DNA of 64,000 nt from Nocardioides sp. NBC_00368 (GCF_036090055.1 NZ_CP107970.1:5973001-6037000), one strand, 5' to 3'. Positions 8,822-16,666 are shown, counted from the stretch's first letter. Translations and numbers: made by a program. Notes: a model not told the origin generated them from the letters alone.

Positions 8822-8847
8822 GGGCCAGCGCCGTTCGGCGCTGGCCC
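8822..8847 (-). terminator. Perfect 11-bp hairpin between precursor and lanM
   Basis: GGGCCAGCGCC and GGCGCTGGCCC surround a four-base loop, between the precursor stop (8861) and the lanM ATG (8810). No T-run follows, so it is more likely an RNA-stability or partial read-through element that keeps precursor mRNA in excess over the synthetase, a common arrangement in RiPP operons (inference). It would also affect lanM translation initiation. Confidence 0.6.
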
Positions 8848-8860
8848 ACAACTCCTTCGG

Positions 8861-9007
8861 TCACTTGCACCCGCAGCGGGCATCCCAGCTGTCGTTCGGC
8901 GTCACGCGACCGGGGCCACTCGGCGTGAGGTCCTGTGACTCAACCGGGACCCAGTTGTTGTTGCTCTGGTTGTCGACGAAGCGGGCGATCATTGCGTTGT
9001 TGGACAT
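8861..9007 (-). CDS. Lanthipeptide precursor peptide (LanA-like)
   Basis: This 48-residue ORF lies directly upstream of lanM on the same strand, with GAGGAGCTGAAG just before its ATG. It starts MSNNAMIARFVDNQSNNNW, an Asn/Gln-rich acidic leader, and ends SWDARCGCK. Thr28, Ser30, Thr36 and Ser40 precede Cys45 and Cys47, so up to two (methyl)lanthionine rings are possible, for instance Ser40 to Cys45 and Thr36 to Cys47. There is no GG/GA double-glycine cleavage site. I do not recognise the sequence as any described lanthipeptide. Assignment rests on size, position, strong ribosome binding site and C-terminal Cys/Ser/Thr content. Confidence 0.85.
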   Translation of the reverse strand: MSNNAMIARFVDNQSNNNWVPVESQDLTPSGPGRVTPNDSWDARCGCK

Positions 9008-9133
9008 CTTCAGCTCCTCGTGTCGGGTGTACGGCTCACGGAGTCGTGTGAGCCTTGATGCCGCCGAGCGTCGACTGGCCATGAACCTGATCGGCGCCCG
9101 ACAGCGATCTCTATGCTTCCGACAGTCAGTTGC

Positions 9134-9151
9134 GGTCGGAATGATCCGACC
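9134..9151. promoter_or_regulatory. Palindrome in the divergent lanA/aminotransferase promoter region
   Basis: GGTCGGA and TCCGACC flank ATGA in the 190 bases between the precursor gene and the class IV aminotransferase gene. A second inverted repeat, GGCTCAC/GTGAGCC, lies at 9033-9054. Either could be the operator of the XRE-type protein encoded at 9994. No direct evidence. Confidence 0.35.
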
Positions 9152-9197
9152 TCGACACTGCCCTGAACTTTTCTGCACTTCGTGAGAAGGTTGCGCC

Positions 9198-9986
9198 ATG
9201 GCGACAGTTGATGGCCGGGACGCGACCGCCGCTGAGCTGGGTGCACTCGCACTGACTGGCTTCGGGCACTTCACCTCGATGCATGTCGAGAGCGGTGCCG
9301 TCAGGGGATTGGACCTTCACCTCGACCGGCTTACGCGGGACTGCAAGGCCGTCTTCGACGCGGACCTGGATCGCTCTCATCTGCTGGCCCAGATCAGGGA
9401 AGCTGTCACCGCCGAGCCGGGCGACTACACGCTCCGGGTGACCGTCTTCGACCCCCAGATCACGCTGGGTAACGTCGGCACGGTCGAAGCGCGCCCGGTC
9501 TCCCTGATCACGACTCGGGCCAGCGCACCTGGGGGACTGCAGCCACTCCGTGCGAAGACAGTGGCGTTCCAGCGGGACACTCCCGAGGTCAAGCACGTCG
9601 GACTCTTCAGCCAGCTCCATCATCGAGTTGCAGCCAAGCGTTCCGGCTTCGATGATGTTCTCTTCGTCGACCCCGCCTCGGGTCGTGTGAGCGAAGGAAG
9701 TACCTGGAACATCGGATTCGTAACTGACGGTGGGCAGGTCGTCTGGCCGGAGGCCGCCGTCCTTCCCGGGGTCACGATGGCCTTGCTGACAGCGGCGGAC
9801 GCATCTCACGTGACTCGCGCCGTTTCCGTGGCCGACGCATCTCGGATGCGAGCGGCATTCGCGACGAACGCGAGCATCGGAGTGCGTCCGATCGAGCTCA
9901 TCGATGGTCACGAGTTCGATGTCGAAGATCCTGTCGTTGTCGCACTGCAAAAGACGTACCGAGAGATCCCTGCCCAGCGACCCTAG
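9198..9986 (+). CDS. Class IV aminotransferase
   Basis: A 262-residue PLP enzyme of fold type IV, the family of branched-chain and D-amino acid aminotransferases and aminodeoxychorismate lyase. The expected PLP lysine is K132 (TPEVKHVGLF), and the phosphate/cofactor segment SEGSTWNI (165-172) with the following G-rich turn and LPGVT are typical. The ATG at 9198 is preceded by GAGAAGG. It starts 190 bases from the divergent lanthipeptide precursor and seven bases before the HTH-FGE gene, so the two are one operon. A decayed homologue of its last 27 codons sits at 10996-11091. Substrate unknown; a link to the lanthipeptide is only by proximity. Confidence 0.85.
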   Translation: MATVDGRDATAAELGALALTGFGHFTSMHVESGAVRGLDLHLDRLTRDCKAVFDADLDRSHLLAQIREAVTAEPGDYTLRVTVFDPQITLGNVGTVEARPVSLITTRASAPGGLQPLRAKTVAFQRDTPEVKHVGLFSQLHHRVAAKRSGFDDVLFVDPASGRVSEGSTWNIGFVTDGGQVVWPEAAVLPGVTMALLTAADASHVTRAVSVADASRMRAAFATNASIGVRPIELIDGHEFDVEDPVVVALQKTYREIPAQRP

Positions 9987-9993
9987 GTGAGCC

Positions 9994-10917
9994 ATGGCGA
10001 TCATCCCGGAGTGGTCAGGCGTCGAGCTCCGCGCCTTCCGCGTCGCCTCTCGATGGAGCCAAGCTGACCTGGCCGACCTACTACAGGTGTCGGAACGCGG
10101 CATCGCAAAGGCGGAGGCGGCGGGTTCTTCGCACAGCCTCCGTCCGGTGACTCAGGCGACGCTCGATGACCTCCTCCGGAAGGCACCCGCCGACGTACAT
10201 GCGCGTCTTGTAACCCTTCTGACCCGAGACGGCCAGTCGAGCTATCCGGTCGTCACTGAGGCTGAAACTGCGCAGATCCCGGAGGACTGGTATGTGAAGC
10301 ACCCGGTAGACGGACGCCTCATGGCTGAGGTGCCAGCTGGCGTCTTCCTGTCAGGTTCGGATGATGAACCGCTGTGGGAAGAGACGTTCTGGATTGACGC
10401 TCACCCGGTAACGAATGCCGATTACAGCCGGTTCATCGCCGCCACGGGCCATCGAATTCCTGAACACTGGGATGACGATCGCTGCAGAGCAGAGCTGTAT
10501 GCGCATCCAGTCGTGCATGTGACCTGGGATGACGCGAACGCCTATGCCTCCTGGGCGGACAAGCAGCTCCCGACGACGACGCAGTGGGAGAAGGCGGCCC
10601 GCGGATTCCACGGTTCTGTATGGCCCTGGGGACCTGCGATATCGCCCGCGAAGTGCAACGTCAAGGAGACGGGCATTGGCTCGACCTCGAAGGTGTCGAG
10701 GTTTCAGTCCGGCCTCTCACCGTTCTACGCCTTCGATATGGTCGGAAATGTCTGGGAGTGGACCAGCACAGCGTCAGCACAAGGGCGATACGAATTGAAA
10801 GGCGGCGCGTGGACCAGCCCATTGTTCACGGCCGAGCCGAGCCGGTTCAACGATGCAGACATCTCGATGCACGACGACGACACAGGCTTCAGGTGTGTGT
10901 CGATGCACCTGGCCTGA
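9994..10917 (+). CDS. XRE-type HTH / FGE-sulfatase domain fusion protein
   Basis: A 307-residue fusion. Residues about 9-65 form an XRE-like helix-turn-helix (FRVASRWSQADLADLLQVSE). Residues about 100-305 form an FGE-sulfatase (SUMF1/EgtB/PvdO) domain with HPVTNADYSRFI, HPVVHVTWDDANAYASWA, LPTTTQWEKAARG, WPWG, NVWEWT, KGGAW and GFRC. The two active-site cysteines that bind copper in aerobic formylglycine-generating enzymes are expected just after the KGGAW motif. That segment reads TSPLFTAEPSRFND and has none, so classical Cys-to-formylglycine oxidation is unlikely. It may use another chemistry or act as a ligand-sensing regulator. Operonic with the aminotransferase. Confidence 0.8.
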   Translation: MAIIPEWSGVELRAFRVASRWSQADLADLLQVSERGIAKAEAAGSSHSLRPVTQATLDDLLRKAPADVHARLVTLLTRDGQSSYPVVTEAETAQIPEDWYVKHPVDGRLMAEVPAGVFLSGSDDEPLWEETFWIDAHPVTNADYSRFIAATGHRIPEHWDDDRCRAELYAHPVVHVTWDDANAYASWADKQLPTTTQWEKAARGFHGSVWPWGPAISPAKCNVKETGIGSTSKVSRFQSGLSPFYAFDMVGNVWEWTSTASAQGRYELKGGAWTSPLFTAEPSRFNDADISMHDDDTGFRCVSMHLA

Positions 10918-10995
10918 CCTTCATTAGGTAAGGCTCATCCGCCGATGTGTCGAACCCCGGCGGACACGAGCGCGTTGTCCTAGTGTTTAACTCCG

Positions 10996-11091
10996 ATCAG
11001 TCCGGTCGATGACGATGGCTTCGATGTCAGAGATCCTGTGATCGCCGAGCTGCAAGCGGCGTACCGCCGGATTCCGGGTCAACGGCCGTAG
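10996..11091 (+). pseudogene. Decayed 3' end of a second class IV aminotransferase
   Basis: Read in the frame ending at TAG 11089-11091, this stretch gives DDGFDVRDPVIAELQAAYRR then IPGQRP. The intact aminotransferase ends DGHEFDVEDPVVVALQKTYR then EIPAQRP. About 17 of the last 27 residues match, yet there is no start and nothing recognisable upstream of about 10996. It is a remnant of a homologous gene that once ended here, just before degV. The nucleotide divergence says it is not a fresh duplication. Confidence 0.8.
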
Positions 11092-11280
11092 GTGTCGTCT
11101 CGCAGGAACGCACATGCGCGGGGTTCTGTCGTTGCATCGTCGGGCGCGCGCGGTGACTTCCGTACACGTGCGCGATTCTCACAGGCGGATGCATGTGTCC
11201 GGGTTAAATCGGTGGTGACCGGGCTCGCGCGGCGAAACGCTTGGTTCTGGCCGCGTAGGGAGGCCCGATAGGCTTCGGAC

Positions 11281-12141
11281 ATGGCCCGGGTAGCGATCGT
11301 GACCGACTCGACCGCGATGCTTCCATCCGATCTCGGGGATGCCACGGAGCTGATCACATCGGTCCCGTTGCAGGTGATCGTGGATGGGACGTCGTACGAC
11401 GACGGGGTGGAGGAGACGTCGCCGGAGGCGCTGCTGACGGCGTTGGCCGCGCACAAGACGGTGACGACCTCTCGGCCCTCGCCGGCGCTCCTGGGGGAGG
11501 CCTACGCGAAGCTCGCGGCCGAGGGCTTCGACGAGATCGTCTCCATCCACCTGTCCGCGGAGCTGAGCGCGACCTGTGAGTCCTCGATGCTGGCCGCGCG
11601 GGAGGCTCCGGTTCCGGTCATCACCGTGGACACGCGGCAGGTCGGGCCGGGGGTCGGGTTCGCGGTGATGGCGGCCGCGGCCGTCGCGGGTCGTGGCGGG
11701 AGTGCTGCCGAGGCGCGGGAGGCCGCGCTGTCGCGGGTCGCGGCGACGCGCTCCTACTTCTACGTGGACACGCTCGAGTACCTGCGCCGTGGCGGGCGGA
11801 TCGGCGCTGCCGCGGCGCTGCTCGGGACGGCGCTGGCGGTCAAGCCGCTGCTCACGATCGAGGAGGGGCGCGTCGTGCCGCACGAGCGGGTGCGTACGGC
11901 CGAGCGGGCGATCGCCCGGCTGCAGGCGCTCGGGATCGAGGCGGCTGAGGACGCCGATGCCGTCGAGGTCGTGGTCGCCCACCTGGGCAGCCCGGACCGG
12001 GCAGCGGCGATGACCGAGGGGCTGTGCGCCGAGCTGGACGGCAAGATCGACGGAGACGTACGTGTCGGAGAGCTGGGTGCGGTGCTCGGGGCGCACGTGG
12101 GGCCGGGGTGTGTCGCGGTCGTCGTGGCGCCCCAGCTTTGA
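11281..12141 (+). CDS. DegV family fatty-acid-binding protein
   Basis: A 286-residue DegV protein. These two-domain cytosolic proteins bind a fatty acid, and in firmicutes (FakB) they present it to a kinase. The N-terminal VTDSTAMLP, the TSRPSP loop (about 62-67) and HLSAELSAT (about 91-99) are the family's ligand-site motifs, and EYLRRGGRIG (about 163-172) is the conserved second-domain motif. Length is normal. The ATG at 11281 has no strong Shine-Dalgarno. Placement just before comEA-comEC is common in actinobacteria. No FakA-like kinase is in the window, so the role here is open. Confidence 0.92.
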   Translation: MARVAIVTDSTAMLPSDLGDATELITSVPLQVIVDGTSYDDGVEETSPEALLTALAAHKTVTTSRPSPALLGEAYAKLAAEGFDEIVSIHLSAELSATCESSMLAAREAPVPVITVDTRQVGPGVGFAVMAAAAVAGRGGSAAEAREAALSRVAATRSYFYVDTLEYLRRGGRIGAAAALLGTALAVKPLLTIEEGRVVPHERVRTAERAIARLQALGIEAAEDADAVEVVVAHLGSPDRAAAMTEGLCAELDGKIDGDVRVGELGAVLGAHVGPGCVAVVVAPQL

Positions 12142-12256
12142 TTCCTGGCGCTGTTGTGGGCCGGTTGCTGTCCACAGGGACGGTTGAGGACCGGGTTCTC
12201 CACAGGCGCTGAAATCGCGCTCGGAACCGTCGGCGCGGGCGCATAGTTTCGGCCGC

Positions 12257-13150
12257 ATGCGCACCCGACCGACCACCGATCATGCCGACGCCGTCGCGCG
12301 ACGACTCGAGCAGCTGCGTGCCGAGCTCGACCCGCCGACGGAGGCGGACGAGGGTGAGGACGACTGGCAGCCGCCGTGGTGGGACGGGCCGGCTGCCACC
12401 GACACCGCGGAGCTCGATCCGTTGGTGCCGGTCCCGGGGCGTCACGCGTCTCGGCGACAGGTCGTGATCTCGCCCGACGCGATGCTGCCGGAGCCGTTGC
12501 GCGGGCGGGTGAGCCTCGGCCCGTGGCATCTGGTGGTGGTCTCGCTGGTGCTGGTCGCCGGGTTGGCGGTGGCCTGCTGGTGGATGATCCGAGCCGATCC
12601 CGAGGTGGCGCCGGCCGCCCGGGCATCGCCGTCGGCCTCCCCGCTGGTGTCGCTGCCGACCGGCTCGGCCGAGCCCGGGAGCGTCGCCGCCGTGCCCTCG
12701 GGCGGGGCGTCGGCCGGGACGGTGACGGTCGACGTCGAAGGCAAGGTGCTCAAACCAGGGATCGTCGTGCTGCCGGTCGGCTCGCGAGTGGTGGATGCCG
12801 TCGAGGCTGCCGGCGGGGCTTCCCACAAACACCTCGCCGGTCTGAACCTCGCTGCGCTGCTCAGCGACGGCCAGCAGATCGTGGTCGGGATGCCCGCCGG
12901 GGGAGCGGGCGCTGTGGCGCCCGGCTCCAGGGGGCCGGCGGCTGGGGCGCCGCCCGGGGCGGGGGTGAGTCTCAACGCCGCCTCCATGGAGGAGCTGGAG
13001 ACGCTGCCAGGGGTGGGGCCGGTGACGGCGCAGGCGATCATCGACTGGAGGACCACCAACGGCGCGTTCACCTCGGTCGACGAGCTGCTCGAGGTCGACG
13101 GGATCGGACCGAAGACCTTCGATTCCTTGGAACCGCTGGTCACGTTGTGA
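12257..13150 (+). CDS. comEA: ComEA-like helix-hairpin-helix DNA-binding protein
   Basis: A 297-residue membrane-anchored DNA-binding protein of the competence/DNA-uptake type. About 90 charged cytoplasmic residues lead to one membrane segment (LVVVSLVLVAGLAVACWWMI, about 93-112). After a Ser/Pro/Gly linker comes an SLBB-like domain (VDVEGKVLKPGIVVLPVGSR). The C-terminal helix-hairpin-helix pair follows (LNAASMEELETLPGVGPVTA and VDELLEVDGIGPKTFDSL). Its stop overlaps the GTG of comEC (GTGA), so the two are translationally coupled. The N-terminal tail is long for the family, which is usual in actinobacteria. Confidence 0.93.
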   Translation: MRTRPTTDHADAVARRLEQLRAELDPPTEADEGEDDWQPPWWDGPAATDTAELDPLVPVPGRHASRRQVVISPDAMLPEPLRGRVSLGPWHLVVVSLVLVAGLAVACWWMIRADPEVAPAARASPSASPLVSLPTGSAEPGSVAAVPSGGASAGTVTVDVEGKVLKPGIVVLPVGSRVVDAVEAAGGASHKHLAGLNLAALLSDGQQIVVGMPAGGAGAVAPGSRGPAAGAPPGAGVSLNAASMEELETLPGVGPVTAQAIIDWRTTNGAFTSVDELLEVDGIGPKTFDSLEPLVTL

Positions 13151-15435
13151 GCGACCTGCGACTGCCGCTTCTCGGGGCCGGTGCCTGGGCGGGGGCGTTG
13201 GCGGCGCCGGTCGCCCTGGCCGGCGGACGATCCGGCACGGTTCTGCTGGTGCTGCTCGCCGCCGTCGTCGGCATCGGAGGGGGATGGGCGATCCGCACGC
13301 GCCGCCCGACCGTGCTGGCGCTGGTTCTGATGATCGCCGGGACCGCGATCGTCGCCGGCCTGCACGCCGCCCGCGTCAGCGACAACCCGGTCGCGGATCT
13401 GGCGGAGCGAAGGGCGCAGGTGCGCGTGGTCGCCACGGTCACCAGCGACCCGAAGGAGGTGGCCGGCCAGCATGCGACCTACCAGCTCCGACGCGCCAGC
13501 GTGCGGGAGATCAGGGGACGTGGCGTGGTCTACCGGCTGCGTACGCCGGTGGTGCTGCTCGGTGAGGAGGAGTGGGCCGATGTCCCGCTGGGGACGACGG
13601 TCTCGACGACCGGGCGCCTGGGGAAGAGCGACTCGCACGAGGAGTCCGCGTTGCTCATCGCCGGTGAACCACAGATCGTCGCCGGCCCGGGGATCTGGTG
13701 GCGGGCCTCCGACGCGCTGCGTGGCTCGATCCGGGACGCGGTGGCACATCGGCCGCCCGACCAGGCCGCGCTGGTCCCGGCCCTGGTCGACGGTGATGAC
13801 ACCGGTCTCTCCGACGACCTCGCCGACGACTTCCGCACCACCGGGCTCACCCACCTGCTTGCGGTCTCGGGCACCAACCTGACCCTCGTGGTCGGATTCC
13901 TGCTGATCGTCGCTCGCTGGGCGGGGGTGCGGGGGAGGGGTCTGTACGCCGTCGGCGTGCTCGGCATCCTCGGCTTCGTCGTGCTTGCGCGCACCGAGCC
14001 GAGCGTCGTGCGCGCCGCCGCGATGGGAGCGGTCGGACTCCTGGCGATGACGCACAACGGACGCCAACGGGCGCTGCGCGGACTCGGTGCCGCGGTGATC
14101 GGGCTCCTGCTGATCGACCCGGGGCTGGCGAACTCGGTCGGGTTCACCCTCTCCGTGCTGGCCACCGCCGGCATCCTGCTCTTCGGTCCGCCCTGGCGTG
14201 ATGCGCTGCGGCGGTGGATGCCGCAGTGGTGTGCGGAGGCGATCGCGGTCCCGGCCGCGGCCCAGCTGGCATGCACGCCGGTGGTGGCCGCCATCTCCGG
14301 CCAGGTCAGCCTGGTCGCTGTGCTCGCCAACCTGCTCGTCGAGCCCGCCGTCGCACCCGCAACGGTGCTCGGCCTGCTGGGAGGTGTGCTCGGACTGGTG
14401 TGGGACCCGCTCGGCATGGTCGCAGGCACGATCGCGACCTGGTGCGTCGCCTGGATCATCGCCGTCGCCCGCTTCGGCGCCGGGCTACCGACCGCCGAGG
14501 TCGGCTGGGCGACCGGGCCGCTCGCACTGACGGTGCTGGTGGTCGTCTGCGCCGCGATCGCGTTCCTGGCGCCGCGGGTCCTTCGGCATCCGGTCACCGG
14601 AGTCGCCGGATGTCTCCTGCTGCTGGCCGTCGCGCTGGTGCGGCTGCCGAGCCCGGGCTGGCCGCCGGCGGGGTGGGTCCTGGTGATGTGCGACGTCGGT
14701 CAAGGAGACGCGCTGGCGGTGCGTACGGGGCCGGGGAGCGCGGTCGTCGTCGATGCCGGCCCCGACCCGGACCTCGTCGACGACTGCCTCGACCGACTTG
14801 AGGTCGCCGACGTCCCGCTCGCGGTGATCACCCACTTCCACGCCGACCACGTCAACGGCGTCGAAGGTGTATTCACGGGACGCCGGGTGGGTGAGCTGTG
14901 GACCTCGCGCCTCCAGGACCCGCCCGCGGGCGTGCGGATCCTCGGCGAGACTGCCGGCGCGGCCGGGGTGGTGCCGGTTCCGGCTCCCTATGGAGCCACG
15001 GTGACCATCGGTGAGGCGCGGATCCAGGTGCTCTGGCCGACGGCCGGCTCCGACACCCGCGGACCCGGGGACGGCTCCACCGCCAACGACGCGAGCGTGG
15101 TCCTCCTCGTCGAGTCCCACGGTCTGCGCCTCCTGCTGACCGGCGACATCGAGCCGGACGGACAGGACCAGCTCGCCGACGACCTGGCCGAGCTCGACAT
15201 CGACGTGCTCAAGGTGCCCCACCACGGCTCGCGCTACCAGGACCTCGGCTGGCTGCGTACGTTGCACGCGCAGGTCGCGCTCACCTCGGTCGGTGCCGGC
15301 AACGACTACGGGCACCCCGCCACGGTCACGGTCCAAGGGCTCGAGGAGAGCGGCACCGAGGTCTACCGCACCGACCGCGACGGCTCGGTCGCGGTCGTCG
15401 AGTCGGGAGGGGAGGCCGCCGTGGTGACACGATAA
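13147..15435 (+). CDS. comEC: ComEC/Rec2 DNA uptake channel protein
   Basis: A 762-residue polytopic membrane protein that moves single-stranded DNA inward in competent cells. It has N-terminal hydrophobic helices, a DUF4131-like region, and the competence domain with TTGLTHLLAVSGTNLTLVVG. The C-terminal metallo-beta-lactamase domain has CDVGQGDALAV and THFHADH (562-568), then VPHHGSRYQ, with the metal ligands intact, so the nuclease-like domain looks active. I start it at GTG 13147, which overlaps the comEA stop; a longer frame upstream is only comEA read out of frame. Whether the organism is naturally competent is not known. Confidence 0.93.
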   Translation: MSDLRLPLLGAGAWAGALAAPVALAGGRSGTVLLVLLAAVVGIGGGWAIRTRRPTVLALVLMIAGTAIVAGLHAARVSDNPVADLAERRAQVRVVATVTSDPKEVAGQHATYQLRRASVREIRGRGVVYRLRTPVVLLGEEEWADVPLGTTVSTTGRLGKSDSHEESALLIAGEPQIVAGPGIWWRASDALRGSIRDAVAHRPPDQAALVPALVDGDDTGLSDDLADDFRTTGLTHLLAVSGTNLTLVVGFLLIVARWAGVRGRGLYAVGVLGILGFVVLARTEPSVVRAAAMGAVGLLAMTHNGRQRALRGLGAAVIGLLLIDPGLANSVGFTLSVLATAGILLFGPPWRDALRRWMPQWCAEAIAVPAAAQLACTPVVAAISGQVSLVAVLANLLVEPAVAPATVLGLLGGVLGLVWDPLGMVAGTIATWCVAWIIAVARFGAGLPTAEVGWATGPLALTVLVVVCAAIAFLAPRVLRHPVTGVAGCLLLLAVALVRLPSPGWPPAGWVLVMCDVGQGDALAVRTGPGSAVVVDAGPDPDLVDDCLDRLEVADVPLAVITHFHADHVNGVEGVFTGRRVGELWTSRLQDPPAGVRILGETAGAAGVVPVPAPYGATVTIGEARIQVLWPTAGSDTRGPGDGSTANDASVVLLVESHGLRLLLTGDIEPDGQDQLADDLAELDIDVLKVPHHGSRYQDLGWLRTLHAQVALTSVGAGNDYGHPATVTVQGLEESGTEVYRTDRDGSVAVVESGGEAAVVTR

Positions 15436-15464
15436 GTGTCGGTGCCGTGTGGGAGGGTTTGACC

Positions 15465-16448
15465 ATGGCACGCACCGCCTCCGCCCCGAGCCCCACCGGA
15501 AATCTGTCGGCCGCCGATGTCCTCGGCCGGGTGACGCTGGTGACGGGCAAGGAGGAGTTCCTGGGGGAGCGCACGGTTGCGGCGGCGAAGGCCGCGGTGA
15601 AGGAGTATGACGCCGAGGCGGAGATCTCCGAGGCGACCGCCGCCGATCTGACCCTGGCCACGCTCGGTGAGCTGAGCGCCCCGTCGCTCTTCTCGAGCAT
15701 CCGCTGCGTCGTGGTCCGCAACCTGGAGAATCTGCCCGACGAGTCCGTGGCAGGTCTGGTGGACTACGCCGGGATGCCGTCGGAGGAGGTCGGGCTCGTC
15801 CTGGTCCACGGCGGAGGGCAGAAGGGCAGCGGCACGCTCGCCAAGCTTCGCAAGCTCCCGAAGGTGACCGAGCACAAGTCCGTCGAGCTGAAGGCGCGTG
15901 AGTTCGGCAGCTTCGTGAAGGCAGAGATGCGACTCCACGGAGCGAGCCTCGACGAGGAGGGCGCCGAGTTCCTGATCCAGGCGGTTGGCCAGGATCTTCG
16001 CGCTCTGGCGGCCGCGGCGAGCCAGCTCGCCGGCGACAACGAGGCGAAGCGACTCGGCCTGGAGCACGTGAAGCAATACTTCGGCGGCCGCGCCGAGGTG
16101 AAGAACTATGTGATCGCTGACGCGATCATCTCCGGCGACCGGGTCAAGGCGCTCGAGGAGATCCGCTGGGCCCTCGACACCGGCTCGTCCCCGGTCTACG
16201 TCCTCTCCGCCGTGGCCGGTCAGCTGCGCACCGTCGCCAACCACGTCGCCGGCATCCGCGACAGCGGCACCCCGCCCTGGAAACAGAAGTCCATCGCCGC
16301 TCTCGCCCGCGGCTGGTCGCGCGAAGCCATCGGCGAGGCCCTCCGCTCGGTCGCCCGGGCCGACGCCGACCTCAAGGGCGCCGCCAGCGACCCTGCGTAC
16401 ACGCTCGAGCGCCTCGTCCTCACCATCGCTGCCCTCCGGCAGCGCTGA
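15465..16448 (+). CDS. holA: DNA polymerase III delta subunit
   Basis: A 327-residue clamp-loader delta subunit that opens the beta sliding clamp. The sequence follows the HolA pattern: N-terminal VTGKEEFLGERTVAAAKAAV, then LFSSIRCVVVRNLENLPDE, a middle domain with KAREFGSFVKAEMRLHGASL, and a C-terminal helical collar with VYVLSAVAGQLRTV and LERLVLTIAALRQR. No P-loop is expected, since delta does not hydrolyse ATP. The ATG at 15465 has GGGAGGG upstream; an in-frame GTG at 15447 lacks one. The position after comEC and convergent to rpsT is standard bacterial order. The 21-bp repeat array begins soon after its stop. Confidence 0.94.
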   Translation: MARTASAPSPTGNLSAADVLGRVTLVTGKEEFLGERTVAAAKAAVKEYDAEAEISEATAADLTLATLGELSAPSLFSSIRCVVVRNLENLPDESVAGLVDYAGMPSEEVGLVLVHGGGQKGSGTLAKLRKLPKVTEHKSVELKAREFGSFVKAEMRLHGASLDEEGAEFLIQAVGQDLRALAAAASQLAGDNEAKRLGLEHVKQYFGGRAEVKNYVIADAIISGDRVKALEEIRWALDTGSSPVYVLSAVAGQLRTVANHVAGIRDSGTPPWKQKSIAALARGWSREAIGEALRSVARADADLKGAASDPAYTLERLVLTIAALRQR

Positions 16449-16492
16449 CCACAACCACGCCGAGTCTGCACTTCTGGGGGCCGAAACTGCAC

Positions 16493-16644
16493 TTGTGGCG
16501 GACGAAACTCGAGTTTCGTCCGCCACAACTGCCGACTCGGCCGCCACAACTGCCGACTCGGCCGCCACAACTGCCGACTCGGCCGCCACAACTGCCGACT
16601 CGGCCGCCACAACTGCCGACTCGGCCGCCACAACTGCCGACTCG
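16493..16644. repeat. 21-bp repeat array, locus 1: long palindrome plus six tandem units
   Basis: A perfect inverted repeat with 18-bp arms spans 16493-16528 (TTGTGGCGGACGAAACTC with its complement, no loop). The unit (G/T)CCGCCACAACTGCCGACTC plus G is then repeated six times head to tail at exactly 21 bp (16519-16644), five copies being identical. Fragments ending ctgcactt occur just upstream. Related units occur at 46534-46677 and 52476-52578. It lies between the convergent holA and rpsT genes. Confidence 0.95.
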
Positions 16645-16666
16645 GCCGACGTCTCGGCAAATGCGA

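Noticed and set aside
9994..10917. Genuine formylglycine-generating enzyme acting on the lanthipeptide precursor
   Set aside because: The precursor has no CxPxR motif and the enzyme lacks the active-site cysteines at the expected place, so formylglycine formation is not supported.
10924..10942. TTAGGTAAGGCT resembling half an IdeR iron box after the HTH-FGE gene
   Set aside because: Only the first half fits; about 13 of 19 positions match, and it lies between a stop codon and a pseudogene with no promoter to control.
12376..13146. N-terminal extension of comEC
   Set aside because: This part is comEA read in another frame; comEC starts at GTG 13147, overlapping the comEA stop.
16519..16644. 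CRISPR-like array or a repetitive ATTADS-heptad protein
   Set aside because: The 21-bp units abut with no spacers, so it is not CRISPR. The open frames arise because 21 is a multiple of three; there is no start, ribosome binding site or conserved protein context, and other loci of the family do not keep a coding frame.
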